The notes under the pieces were generated by a model, which saw only the letters and a list, made by a program, of their open reading frames with translations, was not told the origin of the DNA and did not search any database. From Halomonas elongata DSM 2581 (GTDB lineage Bacteria; Pseudomonadota; Gammaproteobacteria; Pseudomonadales; Halomonadaceae): a DNA stretch of 64,000 nt. Below are positions 17,451-26,749 of the stretch, in pieces. Both the position numbers and the translations under genes were made by a program. The stretch's first letter is position 1. Each line of letters starts with the position of its first letter. The stretch lies in assembly GCF_000196875.2 (NCBI RefSeq), contig NC_014532.2, positions 62,001-126,000 of the forward strand, read 5' to 3'.

Positions 17451-18286
17451 CAGGCCGGGATTTCGTCCGGGGCGGGCACGCGGCCGCCGAGTCGGGCGGT
17501 GATGTCGCTGGCGGCGTCGCGGACCAGCTCGCCGAGCTCCAGCAGCCGGGATTCGGGAATGCGGGCCACTGGGCCGGAAACGGAGATGGCGGCCAATGGG
17601 GTGCCGTGCTCGTCGTGAATGCAGGCGGCCACGCAGTGCAGGCCGACGGCATGTTCCTCGCGGTCGCAGGCATAACCGCGTTCGCGGATTTCGGCCATGC
17701 TTTCGCGCAGTGCCACCGGGTCGTGCAGGGTGTTGTTGGTGACCCGTGCCAGGCCTCGTTCGTCGAGGATGCGCTCGAATTCATCGTCCGGCAGCCAGGC
17801 CATCAACGCCTTGCCGACGCCGGAGGCATGCAGGGGCGCGCGAGACCCGAGGCGGGTGATCATGCGCATCATCTGCGGTGACTCGCTCTGGGCGAGGAAG
17901 ACCGCCGTGCTGCCATCCCGGACACCGAGGTTGGCGGTTTCGCCGGTCTGGTTGGTCAGGCGGCGCAGGAACGGGCGGCTGGTGCCGACGAAGTCCCGTG
18001 CCTCGAGGAAGCTGTTGCCGATGCGGAAGGTCTTGACGTCGATCTTCCACACCCCGAGCTCGTTGTCCTGGGTGACATAGCCCTGGCTCTGCAGGGCCTG
18101 CAGCAGCCGGTGGGTCGTCGAGGGGGCGAGTTCCGACTGTTCGGCGATTTCGGACAGGGCCAGGCCGCCGGGGCTGCCTGCCAGGCGTTCGAGCAGATTG
18201 AGCCCGCGCACCAGAGACTGGCTGTGCCCACCGCTGCTCTTGCCGGTTGCCGGTCGTCCTGCTGTTCTGCGCCTGCCTTCGGTCAC
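17450..18286 (-). CDS. IclR family transcriptional regulator
   Basis: 278 residues, starting at GTG 18286. The N-terminal winged helix covers about 25-90 (SLVRGLNLLERLAGSPGGLALSEIAEQSELAPSTTHRLLQALQSQGYV). The C-terminal effector domain holds TANLGVRDGSTAVFLAQSES, PLHASGVGKALMAWLPDDEF and the ligand-pocket segment ERGYACDREEHAVGLHCVAACI. IclR proteins sense small acids or aromatics. Its target is not obvious: it converges on marR, and upstream is the two-component operon. A role in aromatic catabolism alongside MarR is possible but unproven. Confidence 0.9.
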   Translation of the reverse strand: MTEGRRRTAGRPATGKSSGGHSQSLVRGLNLLERLAGSPGGLALSEIAEQSELAPSTTHRLLQALQSQGYVTQDNELGVWKIDVKTFRIGNSFLEARDFVGTSRPFLRRLTNQTGETANLGVRDGSTAVFLAQSESPQMMRMITRLGSRAPLHASGVGKALMAWLPDDEFERILDERGLARVTNNTLHDPVALRESMAEIRERGYACDREEHAVGLHCVAACIHDEHGTPLAAISVSGPVARIPESRLLELGELVRDAASDITARLGGRVPAPDEIPA

Positions 18287-18532
18287 CTCGTCGTCTCCCG
18301 CGTTGCTGCCGTTGTTATTGACCTGGCCATCGAGGCGTTGCTCCTGAGCGCCTCGATGGAGCCGGCTTGAAAGCGTAACCGGCTCGTTGAATCGTCAGCA
18401 TACCGTGTCGTGGCCAATCTGTCTCGCTTTCGGAAATGGTTTCCAGACTCATCTTTGGTGGAAGACGTGCCCGCCACCCCCTTCGGCTGACGTATCATCG
18501 TGCATTCGCGTCGTTATCGGGGGAGAGTGGCG

Positions 18533-19912
18533 ATGCAACAACAAGATCAAGAACATGTAGAGGGAGCGAGTCCGGATGGCTTGACCGGGCGGCTGGCCCA
18601 GGCTGCCGTGCTGGTGATCGACGACGAGCCGGGCATGCGCAACTTCCTGGTGAAGACGCTGCGACTCTATTGTCGCGAGGTCGTCGAGGCCGAGGATGTC
18701 GAGCAGGCCGAGGCCCGGATGCGTCAGGCAAGCTTCGATGTGGTGTTGCTCGACAACGTCATGCCCGGGCGCAATGGCATCGAGTGGCTGGCCGAGCGCC
18801 ATCGCCAGGGAGCCATTGCCGACACCATCGTCGTCACGGCCTACGCCGATCTGGACACCGCCATCGAGGCCATGCGTGCCGGGGCCCGGGACTTCATTCT
18901 CAAGCCGGTGCGCTCCAATCAGGTGTTGAACGCCGTACGGCGCTGCATCGAGCTTGGCCAGCTCAAGCGGGAGAACGCCCTGCTGCGTCACGAGCTGCAG
19001 AGCGTTGATATCTGGCGACGGCGCCGCAGTGAGCTCATCGGCGATTCCGAGGAGATCGAGGAAGTTCGACGTACCCTCGATCGGGTGACCAACATGCCGA
19101 CGCCGATCCTGATCCGCGGCGAGTCCGGTACCGGCAAGGAGGTGGCGGCGCGACACCTGCACGCTGCCTCGGAGCGGGCTTCGCGCCCCTTCGTGGCGGT
19201 GAACTGCGCAGCGATTCCTGCCGACATGCTGGAAATCGAGCTGTTCGGTCATACGCGCAATGCCTTTGCCGGGGCCGAAGAGCATCGCGAGGGCCTGCTG
19301 GTTTCCGCCCAGGGCGGCACGGTCTTTCTCGATGAGATAGGGGAATTGTCGGCCGCCGCGCAGCTGGCGCTGACGCGGGTGCTCGAGGATCGCACCGTGC
19401 GGCCGGTGGGAGGCGAGCAGGAAGTGCCGCTGGACCTGCGCTTCGTGTGTGCGACGTCCAAGGATCTGGCCCATGAGGTCGCGGCGGGGCGCTTCCGGGA
19501 GGACCTCTATTTCCGGGTCAATGTCATCGAGATCAAGATGCCGCCGCTGCGCCTGCGCGGCGCGGATACCCTGGCACTGGCCGAGCTGTTCATGTCCGAG
19601 ATCTCACGCCAGCTGGGGCTCGCTCGACTGGAAATCGATGCCTCGACCCGAGCAGCGATCCTGCGCCATCGCTGGCCGGGCAACATCCGCGAGTTGCTGA
19701 ACTTCATCGAGCGTTCGTTGATCTTCGGCCGCTTTCCGCTCGAGACGCTGGCGCCTCCGCCTGAGACCGAGATCGAGACGCTGGAGGTCGTCGAGCGCCG
19801 CCAGATCCTCGATGCCCTGGAGGCGACCCATGGCAATCGTGCCGAGGCCGCTCGACGGCTGGGAGTCTCGCGCAAGACCGTGGATCGCAAGTGCGCCGCC
19901 TGGGGCCTCTGA
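18533..19912 (+). CDS. NtrC-like response regulator with a non-canonical GAFTGA loop
   Basis: 459 residues from ATG 18533, with GGGGAGAG just upstream; a GTG at 18500 is less likely. Domains in order: receiver (about 25-140; VLVIDDEPGMR, phosphoacceptor D in VVLLDNVMPG, VVTAYAD, ILKPV), AAA+ (about 165-395; GESGTGKE Walker A, GGTVFLDEIGEL Walker B, REDLYFRVNV) and a Fis-type helix-turn-helix (GNRAEAARRLGVSRKTVDRK). The sigma-54 contact loop reads FGHTRNAFAGA instead of FGHxxGAFTGA. The next gene, its histidine kinase, starts two bases after the stop codon. The pair is followed by an OFA-family carrier, the probable target. Confidence 0.88.
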   Translation: MQQQDQEHVEGASPDGLTGRLAQAAVLVIDDEPGMRNFLVKTLRLYCREVVEAEDVEQAEARMRQASFDVVLLDNVMPGRNGIEWLAERHRQGAIADTIVVTAYADLDTAIEAMRAGARDFILKPVRSNQVLNAVRRCIELGQLKRENALLRHELQSVDIWRRRRSELIGDSEEIEEVRRTLDRVTNMPTPILIRGESGTGKEVAARHLHAASERASRPFVAVNCAAIPADMLEIELFGHTRNAFAGAEEHREGLLVSAQGGTVFLDEIGELSAAAQLALTRVLEDRTVRPVGGEQEVPLDLRFVCATSKDLAHEVAAGRFREDLYFRVNVIEIKMPPLRLRGADTLALAELFMSEISRQLGLARLEIDASTRAAILRHRWPGNIRELLNFIERSLIFGRFPLETLAPPPETEIETLEVVERRQILDALEATHGNRAEAARRLGVSRKTVDRKCAAWGL

Positions 19913-19913
19913 C

Positions 19914-21923
19914 ATGAAGCGGGTGCTGCCTGCCTGGGCGCGGTCGGTGCGCGTGCGCCTGCTGGTCATCGCCTTGCTGCCGATGCTGGTGTTGCTGCCG
20001 TTGCTGCTGGGCATGACCGTGCTGCGCTGGTCCGGCAAGGTGGATGACCTGCTGACGGTCAAGGTCAACGGCGATCTGACCATTGCCCATCAGTACATGG
20101 CTCGGCTCCGCGAGAATTCGGGGGACCGCATCGAGGCCTTGGGCGCGTCCGTCGCCTTTGCCGAGGGAATGGCTCGGCCGGAAACCGGTTCGGCCTCGGA
20201 TTTTCTCGAGCGGCGTCGCCGTGCTCTGGGCTTCGATTTCCTTTACGTGACGACCCGCGATGGGCGCATCATTCCTTCCGATACGCCGTCCGGGACGGAT
20301 TTTGCGGCCCAGGACTGGCCGGTGGTGCGGGCGGCGCTCGAGGGCACCACGCGCAGTGCGGTCGATATCTTCGATCATGAGCAATTGACGGCCCTGGCAC
20401 CATCGCTGGCCGAACGGGCGCGGGTGCCGATCGTGCCGACGCGTGCGGCGGTGCCCACTTCCCGCAGCGTGGTCGAGAACGGCATGGTACTGCATGCGGC
20501 GGCGCCGGTCCGGTTGCCGGACGGTCGGCGCGCGGCGCTGGTCGGGGGGCGCTTGCTCAACCGCAACCTCGATTTCATCGATACCATCAACGACCTGGTC
20601 TATCGCGATCGTAGCCTGCCCGAGGGCAGTCAGGGCACGGCCACCCTGTTCCTCGATGATGTCCGTGTGTCGACCAATGTACGACTCTTCGAGGGCGCGC
20701 GGGCGCTCGGCACCCGGGTCTCGGCCGAAGTCCGGTCGCAGGTGCTGGAGCGGGGCGAGGTCTGGCTCGATCGTGCCTTCGTGGTCAACGACTGGTACAT
20801 CTCCGCCTATGAACCCATCGTCGACAGCCATGGCGAGCGGGTCGGGATGCTCTATGTCGGCTTCCTCGAGGCACCGTTCCGCCAGGCGCGAATCTCCAGC
20901 ATCATTCTCATCGCGGTGATCTTCCTGGCGATCACCGCGATCTCCGTGCCGATCTTCCTGCGTTGGGCGCGGCGCATCTTTCGCCCGCTGGAACGCATGA
21001 ACGACACCATCGGGCGCGTCGAGTCGGGCGATCTGGGCGCGCGCATCGGAACGGGAGGCGGCCGTGGCGAGATCAGCCGGGTGGCCCGTCATCTCGATGA
21101 TCTGCTCGATCAGGTCCAGGAGCGGGATCGTCGGCTGCGTGACTGGGCGGGCGAACTGAATGACAAGGTCGAGGAGCGTACCCGTGATCTCCAGGAGGCC
21201 AACCGGCGCCTGGAGCGCACCACCGAGCAGTTGGTGATGTCGGAGAAACTGGCGGCGGTCGGCGAAATCACCGCCGGCGTTGCCCACGAGATCAACAATC
21301 CCGTGGCGGTCATCCAGGGCAATCTGGATGTGGCCCGCCAGAGCCTCGGTTCGCGGGTCGATGAGGTCGCCACCGAGTTCGATCTGATCGATGACCAGGT
21401 GCATCGCATCTCGGCGATCATCTCCAAGCTGCTGCAATTCGCGCGCCCCGGCGAGTTCTCGGGCTCGGCCAATCGCCTGGTGCCTGCCGAGGTGATCGAC
21501 GACTGCCTGGTGCTGACCCGCCACCTGTCGAGCAAGGCCGGTGTCACCGTCGAACGGGATGATCGGAGCATGGCCAGCATCCTGGTGGAGCGAACCGAGT
21601 TGCAGCAGGTCATCATCAACCTGGTGGTGAATGCGATCCACGCCATGCCCGAAGGCGGCACCCTGACCCTGGAGACCGAGGATCGCGATGTCGAGGGCGT
21701 GCCGGGGGTGGCGATCATCGTGACGGATACCGGGCGTGGAATGATGCCCGAAGTGCTCAAGCGCATCTTCGATCCCTTCTTTACCACCAAGCGTTCTCAG
21801 GGCACGGGGCTCGGTCTGTCGATCAGTCAGACGCTCATGGGCCGTGCCGGGGGCTGGATCGAGGCGGCCAGCGAGGAGGGGGCCGGCAGCCGATTCACCG
21901 TCTGGATACCGGCTTTCCAGTGA
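19914..21923 (+). CDS. Membrane sensor histidine kinase
   Basis: 669 residues from ATG 19914, which directly follows the TGA of the response regulator, so translation is probably coupled. Helix 1 (about 13-35) and helix 2 (about 320-345) enclose a periplasmic sensing domain of about 280 residues of the double-Cache type. HAMP follows (WARRIFRPLERMNDTIGRVESGDLG), then a coiled coil with EERTRDLQEANRRLE, HisKA with AGVAHEINNPVAVIQGNLDV (phosphohistidine in AHEINN), and HATPase with NLVVNAIHAMPEGG, VTDTGRGM and GTGLGLSIS. The architecture resembles carboxylate sensors such as DctB. Ligand unknown; the adjacent OFA transporter suggests a small carboxylate. Confidence 0.9.
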   Translation: MKRVLPAWARSVRVRLLVIALLPMLVLLPLLLGMTVLRWSGKVDDLLTVKVNGDLTIAHQYMARLRENSGDRIEALGASVAFAEGMARPETGSASDFLERRRRALGFDFLYVTTRDGRIIPSDTPSGTDFAAQDWPVVRAALEGTTRSAVDIFDHEQLTALAPSLAERARVPIVPTRAAVPTSRSVVENGMVLHAAAPVRLPDGRRAALVGGRLLNRNLDFIDTINDLVYRDRSLPEGSQGTATLFLDDVRVSTNVRLFEGARALGTRVSAEVRSQVLERGEVWLDRAFVVNDWYISAYEPIVDSHGERVGMLYVGFLEAPFRQARISSIILIAVIFLAITAISVPIFLRWARRIFRPLERMNDTIGRVESGDLGARIGTGGGRGEISRVARHLDDLLDQVQERDRRLRDWAGELNDKVEERTRDLQEANRRLERTTEQLVMSEKLAAVGEITAGVAHEINNPVAVIQGNLDVARQSLGSRVDEVATEFDLIDDQVHRISAIISKLLQFARPGEFSGSANRLVPAEVIDDCLVLTRHLSSKAGVTVERDDRSMASILVERTELQQVIINLVVNAIHAMPEGGTLTLETEDRDVEGVPGVAIIVTDTGRGMMPEVLKRIFDPFFTTKRSQGTGLGLSISQTLMGRAGGWIEAASEEGAGSRFTVWIPAFQ

Positions 21924-22010
21924 AAGGGTCAGAATGTCCCGTTCTAGTGCGATCGCGTGGATGGTCGGGGACAATTCGACCAAGACAATGCCGTCGAGGG
22001 CGTGGTGTTG

Positions 22011-22025
22011 ATGACAAGATGTCAT
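22011..22025. promoter_or_regulatory. Palindrome ATGACA-AGA-TGTCAT upstream of the OFA transporter
   Basis: A perfect 6+6 inverted repeat with a three-base centre lies 135 bases before the transporter ATG, in the 236-base gap after the histidine kinase. An AT-rich stretch (TAGTTGATAATAAAGG) directly follows. No GG-N10-GC sigma-54 promoter was found in this gap, so the neighbouring NtrC-like regulator may use this palindrome with sigma-70. Confidence 0.4.
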
Positions 22026-22159
22026 TCTATCTAGTTGATAATAAAGGGTTTTGATTTGACGGCGATGGGCCGGAGCCCCATTCTTCCGTGGGTGTGACAG
22101 CGTGTCGCATCACGACCTGAAAGCGCCTCCGAAGAGGATGCGCGGTCAACACGGGAGAC

Positions 22160-23905
22160 ATGACAACAATGAGCAACGCCAACTCTCGCGGCATGTTCTC
22201 TTTCCTGATGAAAGAGCACATCGTCGCCAAACCCGGTTTCAATCGCTGGCTGGTGCCCTTGGCATCGATTGCGATCCATCTTTGCATCGGCTCGGTGTAC
22301 GCCTGGTCCGTCTTCAATCCGGCCCTGACCCAGCAGTTCGGGGTGGTGGCGCCGGCCGCCGGTGACTGGGATCTGTCATCCGTCGTCTGGATCTTTTCCG
22401 TGGCCATCTTCACCCTCGGTCTCGCCGCGGCGTTCGGCGGCAAGTGGCTCGAGGAAGTCGGGCCGCGCATGGTCGGCGTGGTCTCCGCCTTCTGCTGGGG
22501 TGGCGGTTTCCTGGTCGGCTCGCTGGGCATCGTCAGCCATCAGTTGTGGCTGATCTATCTCGGCTATGGGGTCATCGGCGGCTGTGGGCTGGGGCTGGCC
22601 TACGTCTCGCCCGTCTCGACCCTGATCCGCTGGTTTCCCGATCGTCGGGGCATGGCGACCGGCATGGCGATCATGGGCTTCGGGGGCGGCGCGATGATCG
22701 GTGCGCCGCTGATCGGCTATCTGTTGAACACCTTCGCCGAGGCACCGACCTATCTCGGCAGCGCGGATGCGATGAACCTGGTGACCGAGGCAGGGCGCCG
22801 TTTCGCCGAGACGGCCAACGGTCAGGTCGAGGTCGTCGTGGCTTCGGCTGCTCAGGCCGCGGAACTGCCGGGCGGCGGCGAAGCCGGTGTCTACGCGGTG
22901 GGCACGGGGGACACCGGGGCCGCCGCGACCTTCGTGACCCTCGGGGTCGTCTACTTCGTCATCATGATGGTTGCCTCCTTCAGCTATCGGGTGCCGCCGG
23001 CCGACTGGAAGCCGGAAGGCTGGACGCCGCCCGAGGAGCGCGATGACAAGGCGATGATCACCCGCAATCACGTGCACATCAATCAAGCGCTCAAGACACG
23101 GCAGTTCTGGCAGATGTGGATCATGCTGTGCTTCAACGTGACCGCGGGCATCGGTGTCATCGGCGTGGCCAAGACCATGATGACCGAGATATTCGGTTCC
23201 ACGATGCCGGGCATCGTCACCGCGGCCTTCGCTTCGACCTATGTGTTGATGATATCGGTCTTCAACATGGTGGGGCGCTTCTTCTGGGCTTCGACATCGG
23301 ACTACATCGGCCGCAAGAACACCTACCATTGCTTCTTCGTGCTGGGCACCCTGCTCTATATGTCGATCCCCTTCCTGGCATCGGCCGTCAGCAGCAATCC
23401 GAGCGTCATCTACCTGGCGGGCTTCTATGCGGCGACCATGGTGATCTTCACCATGTACGGGGGCGGCTTCGCGACCATTCCGGCCTATCTGGCCGATGTC
23501 TTCGGCACCCTGCATGTCGGCGGCATTCACGGGCGCATTCTCACGGCCTGGTCGACCGCCGGTGTGCTGGGGCCCTTCGCCATCACCTTCCTGCGTGACA
23601 TGTCGCGTCACAATGCCATCACCGAGCTGGTCGCCAAGATTGATCCAGCGGTGTTCCGCGAGGCATTCGGGGCGCCGGTGGCACAGCTGGATGCGCTGGT
23701 CGAGGCGAATACGGTCACCATCGCGCGGTTGATGGAGATCGTGCCGCCCGGGACGGTGGATCCGACGTCCAGCCTCTACAACACCACCATGTATGCCATG
23801 GCGGCACTGCTGGTGATCGCCTTCTTCGCCAATCTGTTCATCCGTCCGGTGGGTGAGCGGCATCATGTGGAGAACACGCACCCCGAGGCGGCGCCGGCGA
23901 AATAA
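22160..23905 (+). CDS. OFA-family MFS transporter (oxalate/formate antiporter-like)
   Basis: 581 residues with 12 predicted helices. The start MTTMSNANSRGMFSFLMKEH precedes RWLVPLASIAIHLCIGSVYAWSVFNPAL, a clear OFA-family opening; the motif-A-like IRWFPDRRGMATGMAIMGFGGGAMIGAPL is intact. Compared with short OxlT-type proteins it has an insertion of about 60 residues in an outer loop (residues about 195-255, alanine and glycine rich) and another of about 50 near the C terminus, as in the longer OFA members. It likely moves a small organic anion. The two-component genes upstream are in the same direction, and the terminator at 23931-23961 closes the unit. Confidence 0.85.
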   Translation: MTTMSNANSRGMFSFLMKEHIVAKPGFNRWLVPLASIAIHLCIGSVYAWSVFNPALTQQFGVVAPAAGDWDLSSVVWIFSVAIFTLGLAAAFGGKWLEEVGPRMVGVVSAFCWGGGFLVGSLGIVSHQLWLIYLGYGVIGGCGLGLAYVSPVSTLIRWFPDRRGMATGMAIMGFGGGAMIGAPLIGYLLNTFAEAPTYLGSADAMNLVTEAGRRFAETANGQVEVVVASAAQAAELPGGGEAGVYAVGTGDTGAAATFVTLGVVYFVIMMVASFSYRVPPADWKPEGWTPPEERDDKAMITRNHVHINQALKTRQFWQMWIMLCFNVTAGIGVIGVAKTMMTEIFGSTMPGIVTAAFASTYVLMISVFNMVGRFFWASTSDYIGRKNTYHCFFVLGTLLYMSIPFLASAVSSNPSVIYLAGFYAATMVIFTMYGGGFATIPAYLADVFGTLHVGGIHGRILTAWSTAGVLGPFAITFLRDMSRHNAITELVAKIDPAVFREAFGAPVAQLDALVEANTVTIARLMEIVPPGTVDPTSSLYNTTMYAMAALLVIAFFANLFIRPVGERHHVENTHPEAAPAK

Positions 23906-23930
23906 CGGCGCTCGGGGCATGCCCACGAAA

Positions 23931-23961
23931 AACGGGGCCTCGCTGCGCGCGAGGCCCCGTT
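23931..23961. terminator. Bidirectional terminator between convergent OFA and NCS2 genes
   Basis: AACGGGGCCTCG pairs with CGAGGCCCCGTT around a seven-base loop, a 12-base-pair GC-rich stem. On the minus strand the stem is followed by TTTTCGTGGG, on the plus strand by GCG. It best fits intrinsic termination of the permease gene and also closes the OFA gene. Confidence 0.75.
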
Positions 23962-23984
23962 GCGTCGAAGGGTAGAGCCGTCGT

Positions 23985-25331
23985 TCAGACGTCGTCGCGG
24001 AAGACGCGATCCTGACGCGGCAGCACGAGATTGAGTACGATGGCGCACAGCGCGCCGGGGATCAGGCCGGACTCGATGATCGCCTTGACGTTCTCGCTGA
24101 AGTCGACGTAGATGCCCTCCTGGGCCGGCAGGCCGATGGCCGCCGACAGCGAGACCCCGATGATCACCATGTTGCGCTTGTTGAAGTCGATGTGGGAAAG
24201 CATCTTGATGCCGGCGCTGGCGATCATGCCGAACATGATCAGTACCGTGCCGCCCAGCACGGCGTTCGGAATGCCCGAGACCAGTCCGCCCAGCTTGGGC
24301 AGCAGCCCGGCCAGCATCAGGAAACCACCGCCGATGGCCACCACGTAACGGCTGACGACCCCGGTCAGGGCGACGATACCGACGTTCTGGCTGAAGCTGA
24401 TCTGCGGATAGGCGTTGAAGATGGCGGCGAAGACGCTGGCCAGGCCATCGGCCATCACACCGCCGGAGAGTTCTTTCTTGGTGGGCTCGCGGTCCATGCC
24501 ACCCGAGGTGGTGCCGACGATGTCGCCGATCGATTCGGCGCAGGTGACCACCGCCAGCAAGACCACCGGCACGATGGCGGCCAGGTGGAATTCGACGCCG
24601 ATGGCGAAGGGCACCGGCAGCGAGAACCAGTCCGCCTGGGCGACCGAGCCGAAGTCCACGTAGCCCATGGCTGCCGCGATGATAAAGCCGATGACCAGCC
24701 CGATCAGTGGCGCCGTCTCGGACCAGATGCCGCGGCCGAACTGGTGCAGCCCGAGGATGATCACCAGCACCAGGGCGGCCAGGATCAGGTTGTGGGCGGC
24801 CCCGAAGTCCTCGGCGCCGAAGCCGCCGGCGGCATAGGCGAAACCGACCGGCATCAGCAGGGTACCGATCATGATCACGAAGGTGCCGGTCACCACCGGC
24901 GGGAACAGGAAGCGCACCCAGGGCAGGAACAGGCCCACCAGGGCCATGGCGACCCCGCCGCACAAGGCCGCGCCGAGGGCCGCAGGCACGCCCATGCCCA
25001 CGGCGATGGGGATCAGTACCGGCACGAAGCCGAAGCTGGTACCCATCACGATGGGCAGCCGGGCGCCGATGGGGCCCAGGCCCAGCGACTGCACCAGGGT
25101 GGCGACCCCGGCCACGAACATCGCCGCCTGGATCATCAGGGTGGTCTGGGCCTCCGAGAGATCGGCGGCGCCGGCGATGATGATGGGCACGGTGACGTTA
25201 CTGACGAACATCGCCAGCACGTGCTGGATACCCAGTGGAATGGCCCGCGACAGTGGCGGCATGGCATTGACGTCGTGGGTGCTGCGTACCTTCGGCCGGT
25301 TGGCCTCGGTGGCGGCATCGGGTGTCGACAT
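23985..25331 (-). CDS. NCS2 family nucleobase permease (purine/xanthine type)
   Basis: 448 residues, about 13-14 membrane segments. Family marks: IPLGIQHVLAMFVSNVTVPIIIAGAA, GARLPIVMGTSFGFVPVLI, the substrate loop VVTCAESIGDIVGTTSGGMDREPTKKELSGGVMADGLASVFAAIF, and PQISFSQNVGIVALTGVVSRYV. These support a uracil-xanthine/urate symporter fold. It lies 62 bases downstream of the 8-oxoguanine deaminase gene on the same strand, so it likely imports guanine-like purines or exports the product urate/xanthine. Substrate choice within purines is inference. Confidence 0.88.
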   Translation of the reverse strand: MSTPDAATEANRPKVRSTHDVNAMPPLSRAIPLGIQHVLAMFVSNVTVPIIIAGAADLSEAQTTLMIQAAMFVAGVATLVQSLGLGPIGARLPIVMGTSFGFVPVLIPIAVGMGVPAALGAALCGGVAMALVGLFLPWVRFLFPPVVTGTFVIMIGTLLMPVGFAYAAGGFGAEDFGAAHNLILAALVLVIILGLHQFGRGIWSETAPLIGLVIGFIIAAAMGYVDFGSVAQADWFSLPVPFAIGVEFHLAAIVPVVLLAVVTCAESIGDIVGTTSGGMDREPTKKELSGGVMADGLASVFAAIFNAYPQISFSQNVGIVALTGVVSRYVVAIGGGFLMLAGLLPKLGGLVSGIPNAVLGGTVLIMFGMIASAGIKMLSHIDFNKRNMVIIGVSLSAAIGLPAQEGIYVDFSENVKAIIESGLIPGALCAIVLNLVLPRQDRVFRDDV

Positions 25332-25393
25332 TGGGCATCTCCTGTTGTCGTTGTTGGAAACCCGTTGGTGAGTCGCCCCGCGACGGCGCTATG

Positions 25394-26749
25394 TCAGAGC
25401 GCTCGTCTCAATGCGGCGGCGGCTTCGTCATGCCGGGCCAGCAGGGCGTCGAGGTCGACGTCCACCGGCCGGCCCTCGGTCACCCGCCATTGCCCGGCGA
25501 CCATCACGCGGTCCGCGCGATGGGCACCGCACAGCAGCAGGGCGGCGATGGGATGATCGGCGCCGGAAAAGCGCGCCTCGTCCAGGCTGAACAGCGCCAG
25601 GTCGGCCTGTTGGCCGGGTGCCAGCCCGCCGATATCGGTGCGCCCCAGACAGGCGGCAGAGCCGCGGGTCGCCCAGCGGATCACGTCGTCGTGGGTGACC
25701 TGGCTGGGGGAATAGCGCAGGCGTCCGAGCAGCAGTGCCTGGCGCATCTCTTCGGCGAGATTGGAATGGTCGTTGGAGGCGGAGCCATCCACGGCCAGGC
25801 CCACCGGGCAACCGGCGGCTTCCAGGTCCAGGGTGCGGCACATGCCGGAGCCGAGCACCATGTTCGACGAAGGGCAGTGGGCGATGCCGGTGCCGGCGGC
25901 ACCGAGGCGTGCCACTTCATCGTCATTGAAGTGGATGCCGTGGGCCAGCCAGGTACGGTCGCCGAGCCAGCCGGTCGCCTCCAGGTAGTCCAGCGGGCGC
26001 ATGCCGAACAGGCGCTGGCAGTAAGCCGTCTCGTCCTCGGTTTCGGCCAGGTGGGTATGCAGGCGCACGTCTCGCGTCTCGGCCAGGCGTGCGCTCTCCT
26101 GCATCAGTTCGCGACTGACCGAGAAGGGCGAGCAGGGGGCCAGCGCCAGGGTGACCATGGCGCCGTCGCCGCGCTCGTGGTAGGCGTCGATCAGGCGGGC
26201 GCTCTCGTCGAGGATGGTGGCTTCATCCTGCACCACCGACTGGGGCGGCAGGCCGCCATCGTCGCGACCGACGCTCATCGAACCGCGGGTCAGGGCGGCG
26301 CGCACGCCGAGGCGGCGGGCGGTTTCCACCTGGATGTCGATGGCACGGGTCAGGGCGCCGGAGAACACGTAGTGGTGATCGGCCACCGTGGTGCAGCCCG
26401 ACATCAGCAGCTCGACCATGGCCAGCTCGCTGGCCAGGGCCATCTGCGCTTCGTCGAGATTGGCCCAGACGTCGTAGAGGGTGGTCAGCCAGGGAAAGAG
26501 TTCCTTGTTCAGGGCCGGAGAATAGGCCCGGGTCAGGGTCTGGTAGAAGTGATGATGGGTGTTGACCAGCCCCGGCAACAGGACATGGCGAGAGGCATCG
26601 AAGGTGGCATCGACCCGGCTCTGGGGATTAGCTCCCGCGGGTATCGCTTCGATGATACGCGAGCCCTGGACGACCACGCCGCCGGCGGCGTCCGTTTCAC
26701 TGCAAGCGAGTGGATGCTTGATCCACAGAGTCTGTTCGTTCGAGGTCAT
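25394..26749 (-). CDS. 8-oxoguanine deaminase (amidohydrolase family)
   Basis: 451 residues from ATG 26749, with AGGAGG nine bases upstream. Metal ligands are visible: LLPGLVNTHHHFYQTLTRAY (HxH), VRLHTHLAETEDE, LAHGIHFNDDE and AVDGSASNDHSN (aspartate). The HHHFYQTLTRAY stretch and the SASNDHSN motif are typical of 8-oxoguanine deaminase rather than cytosine or guanine deaminase. The enzyme converts 8-oxoguanine to urate. It heads a two-gene unit with the NCS2 permease, so the operon salvages or detoxifies oxidised purine. Confidence 0.85.
   Translation of the reverse strand: MTSNEQTLWIKHPLACSETDAAGGVVVQGSRIIEAIPAGANPQSRVDATFDASRHVLLPGLVNTHHHFYQTLTRAYSPALNKELFPWLTTLYDVWANLDEAQMALASELAMVELLMSGCTTVADHHYVFSGALTRAIDIQVETARRLGVRAALTRGSMSVGRDDGGLPPQSVVQDEATILDESARLIDAYHERGDGAMVTLALAPCSPFSVSRELMQESARLAETRDVRLHTHLAETEDETAYCQRLFGMRPLDYLEATGWLGDRTWLAHGIHFNDDEVARLGAAGTGIAHCPSSNMVLGSGMCRTLDLEAAGCPVGLAVDGSASNDHSNLAEEMRQALLLGRLRYSPSQVTHDDVIRWATRGSAACLGRTDIGGLAPGQQADLALFSLDEARFSGADHPIAALLLCGAHRADRVMVAGQWRVTEGRPVDVDLDALLARHDEAAAALRRAL

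Noticed and set aside
21924..22159. Sigma-54 promoter before the OFA carrier.
   Set aside because: Given the NtrC-like regulator next door I looked for GG-N10-GC on the plus strand and found none that resembles TGGCAC/TTGC.
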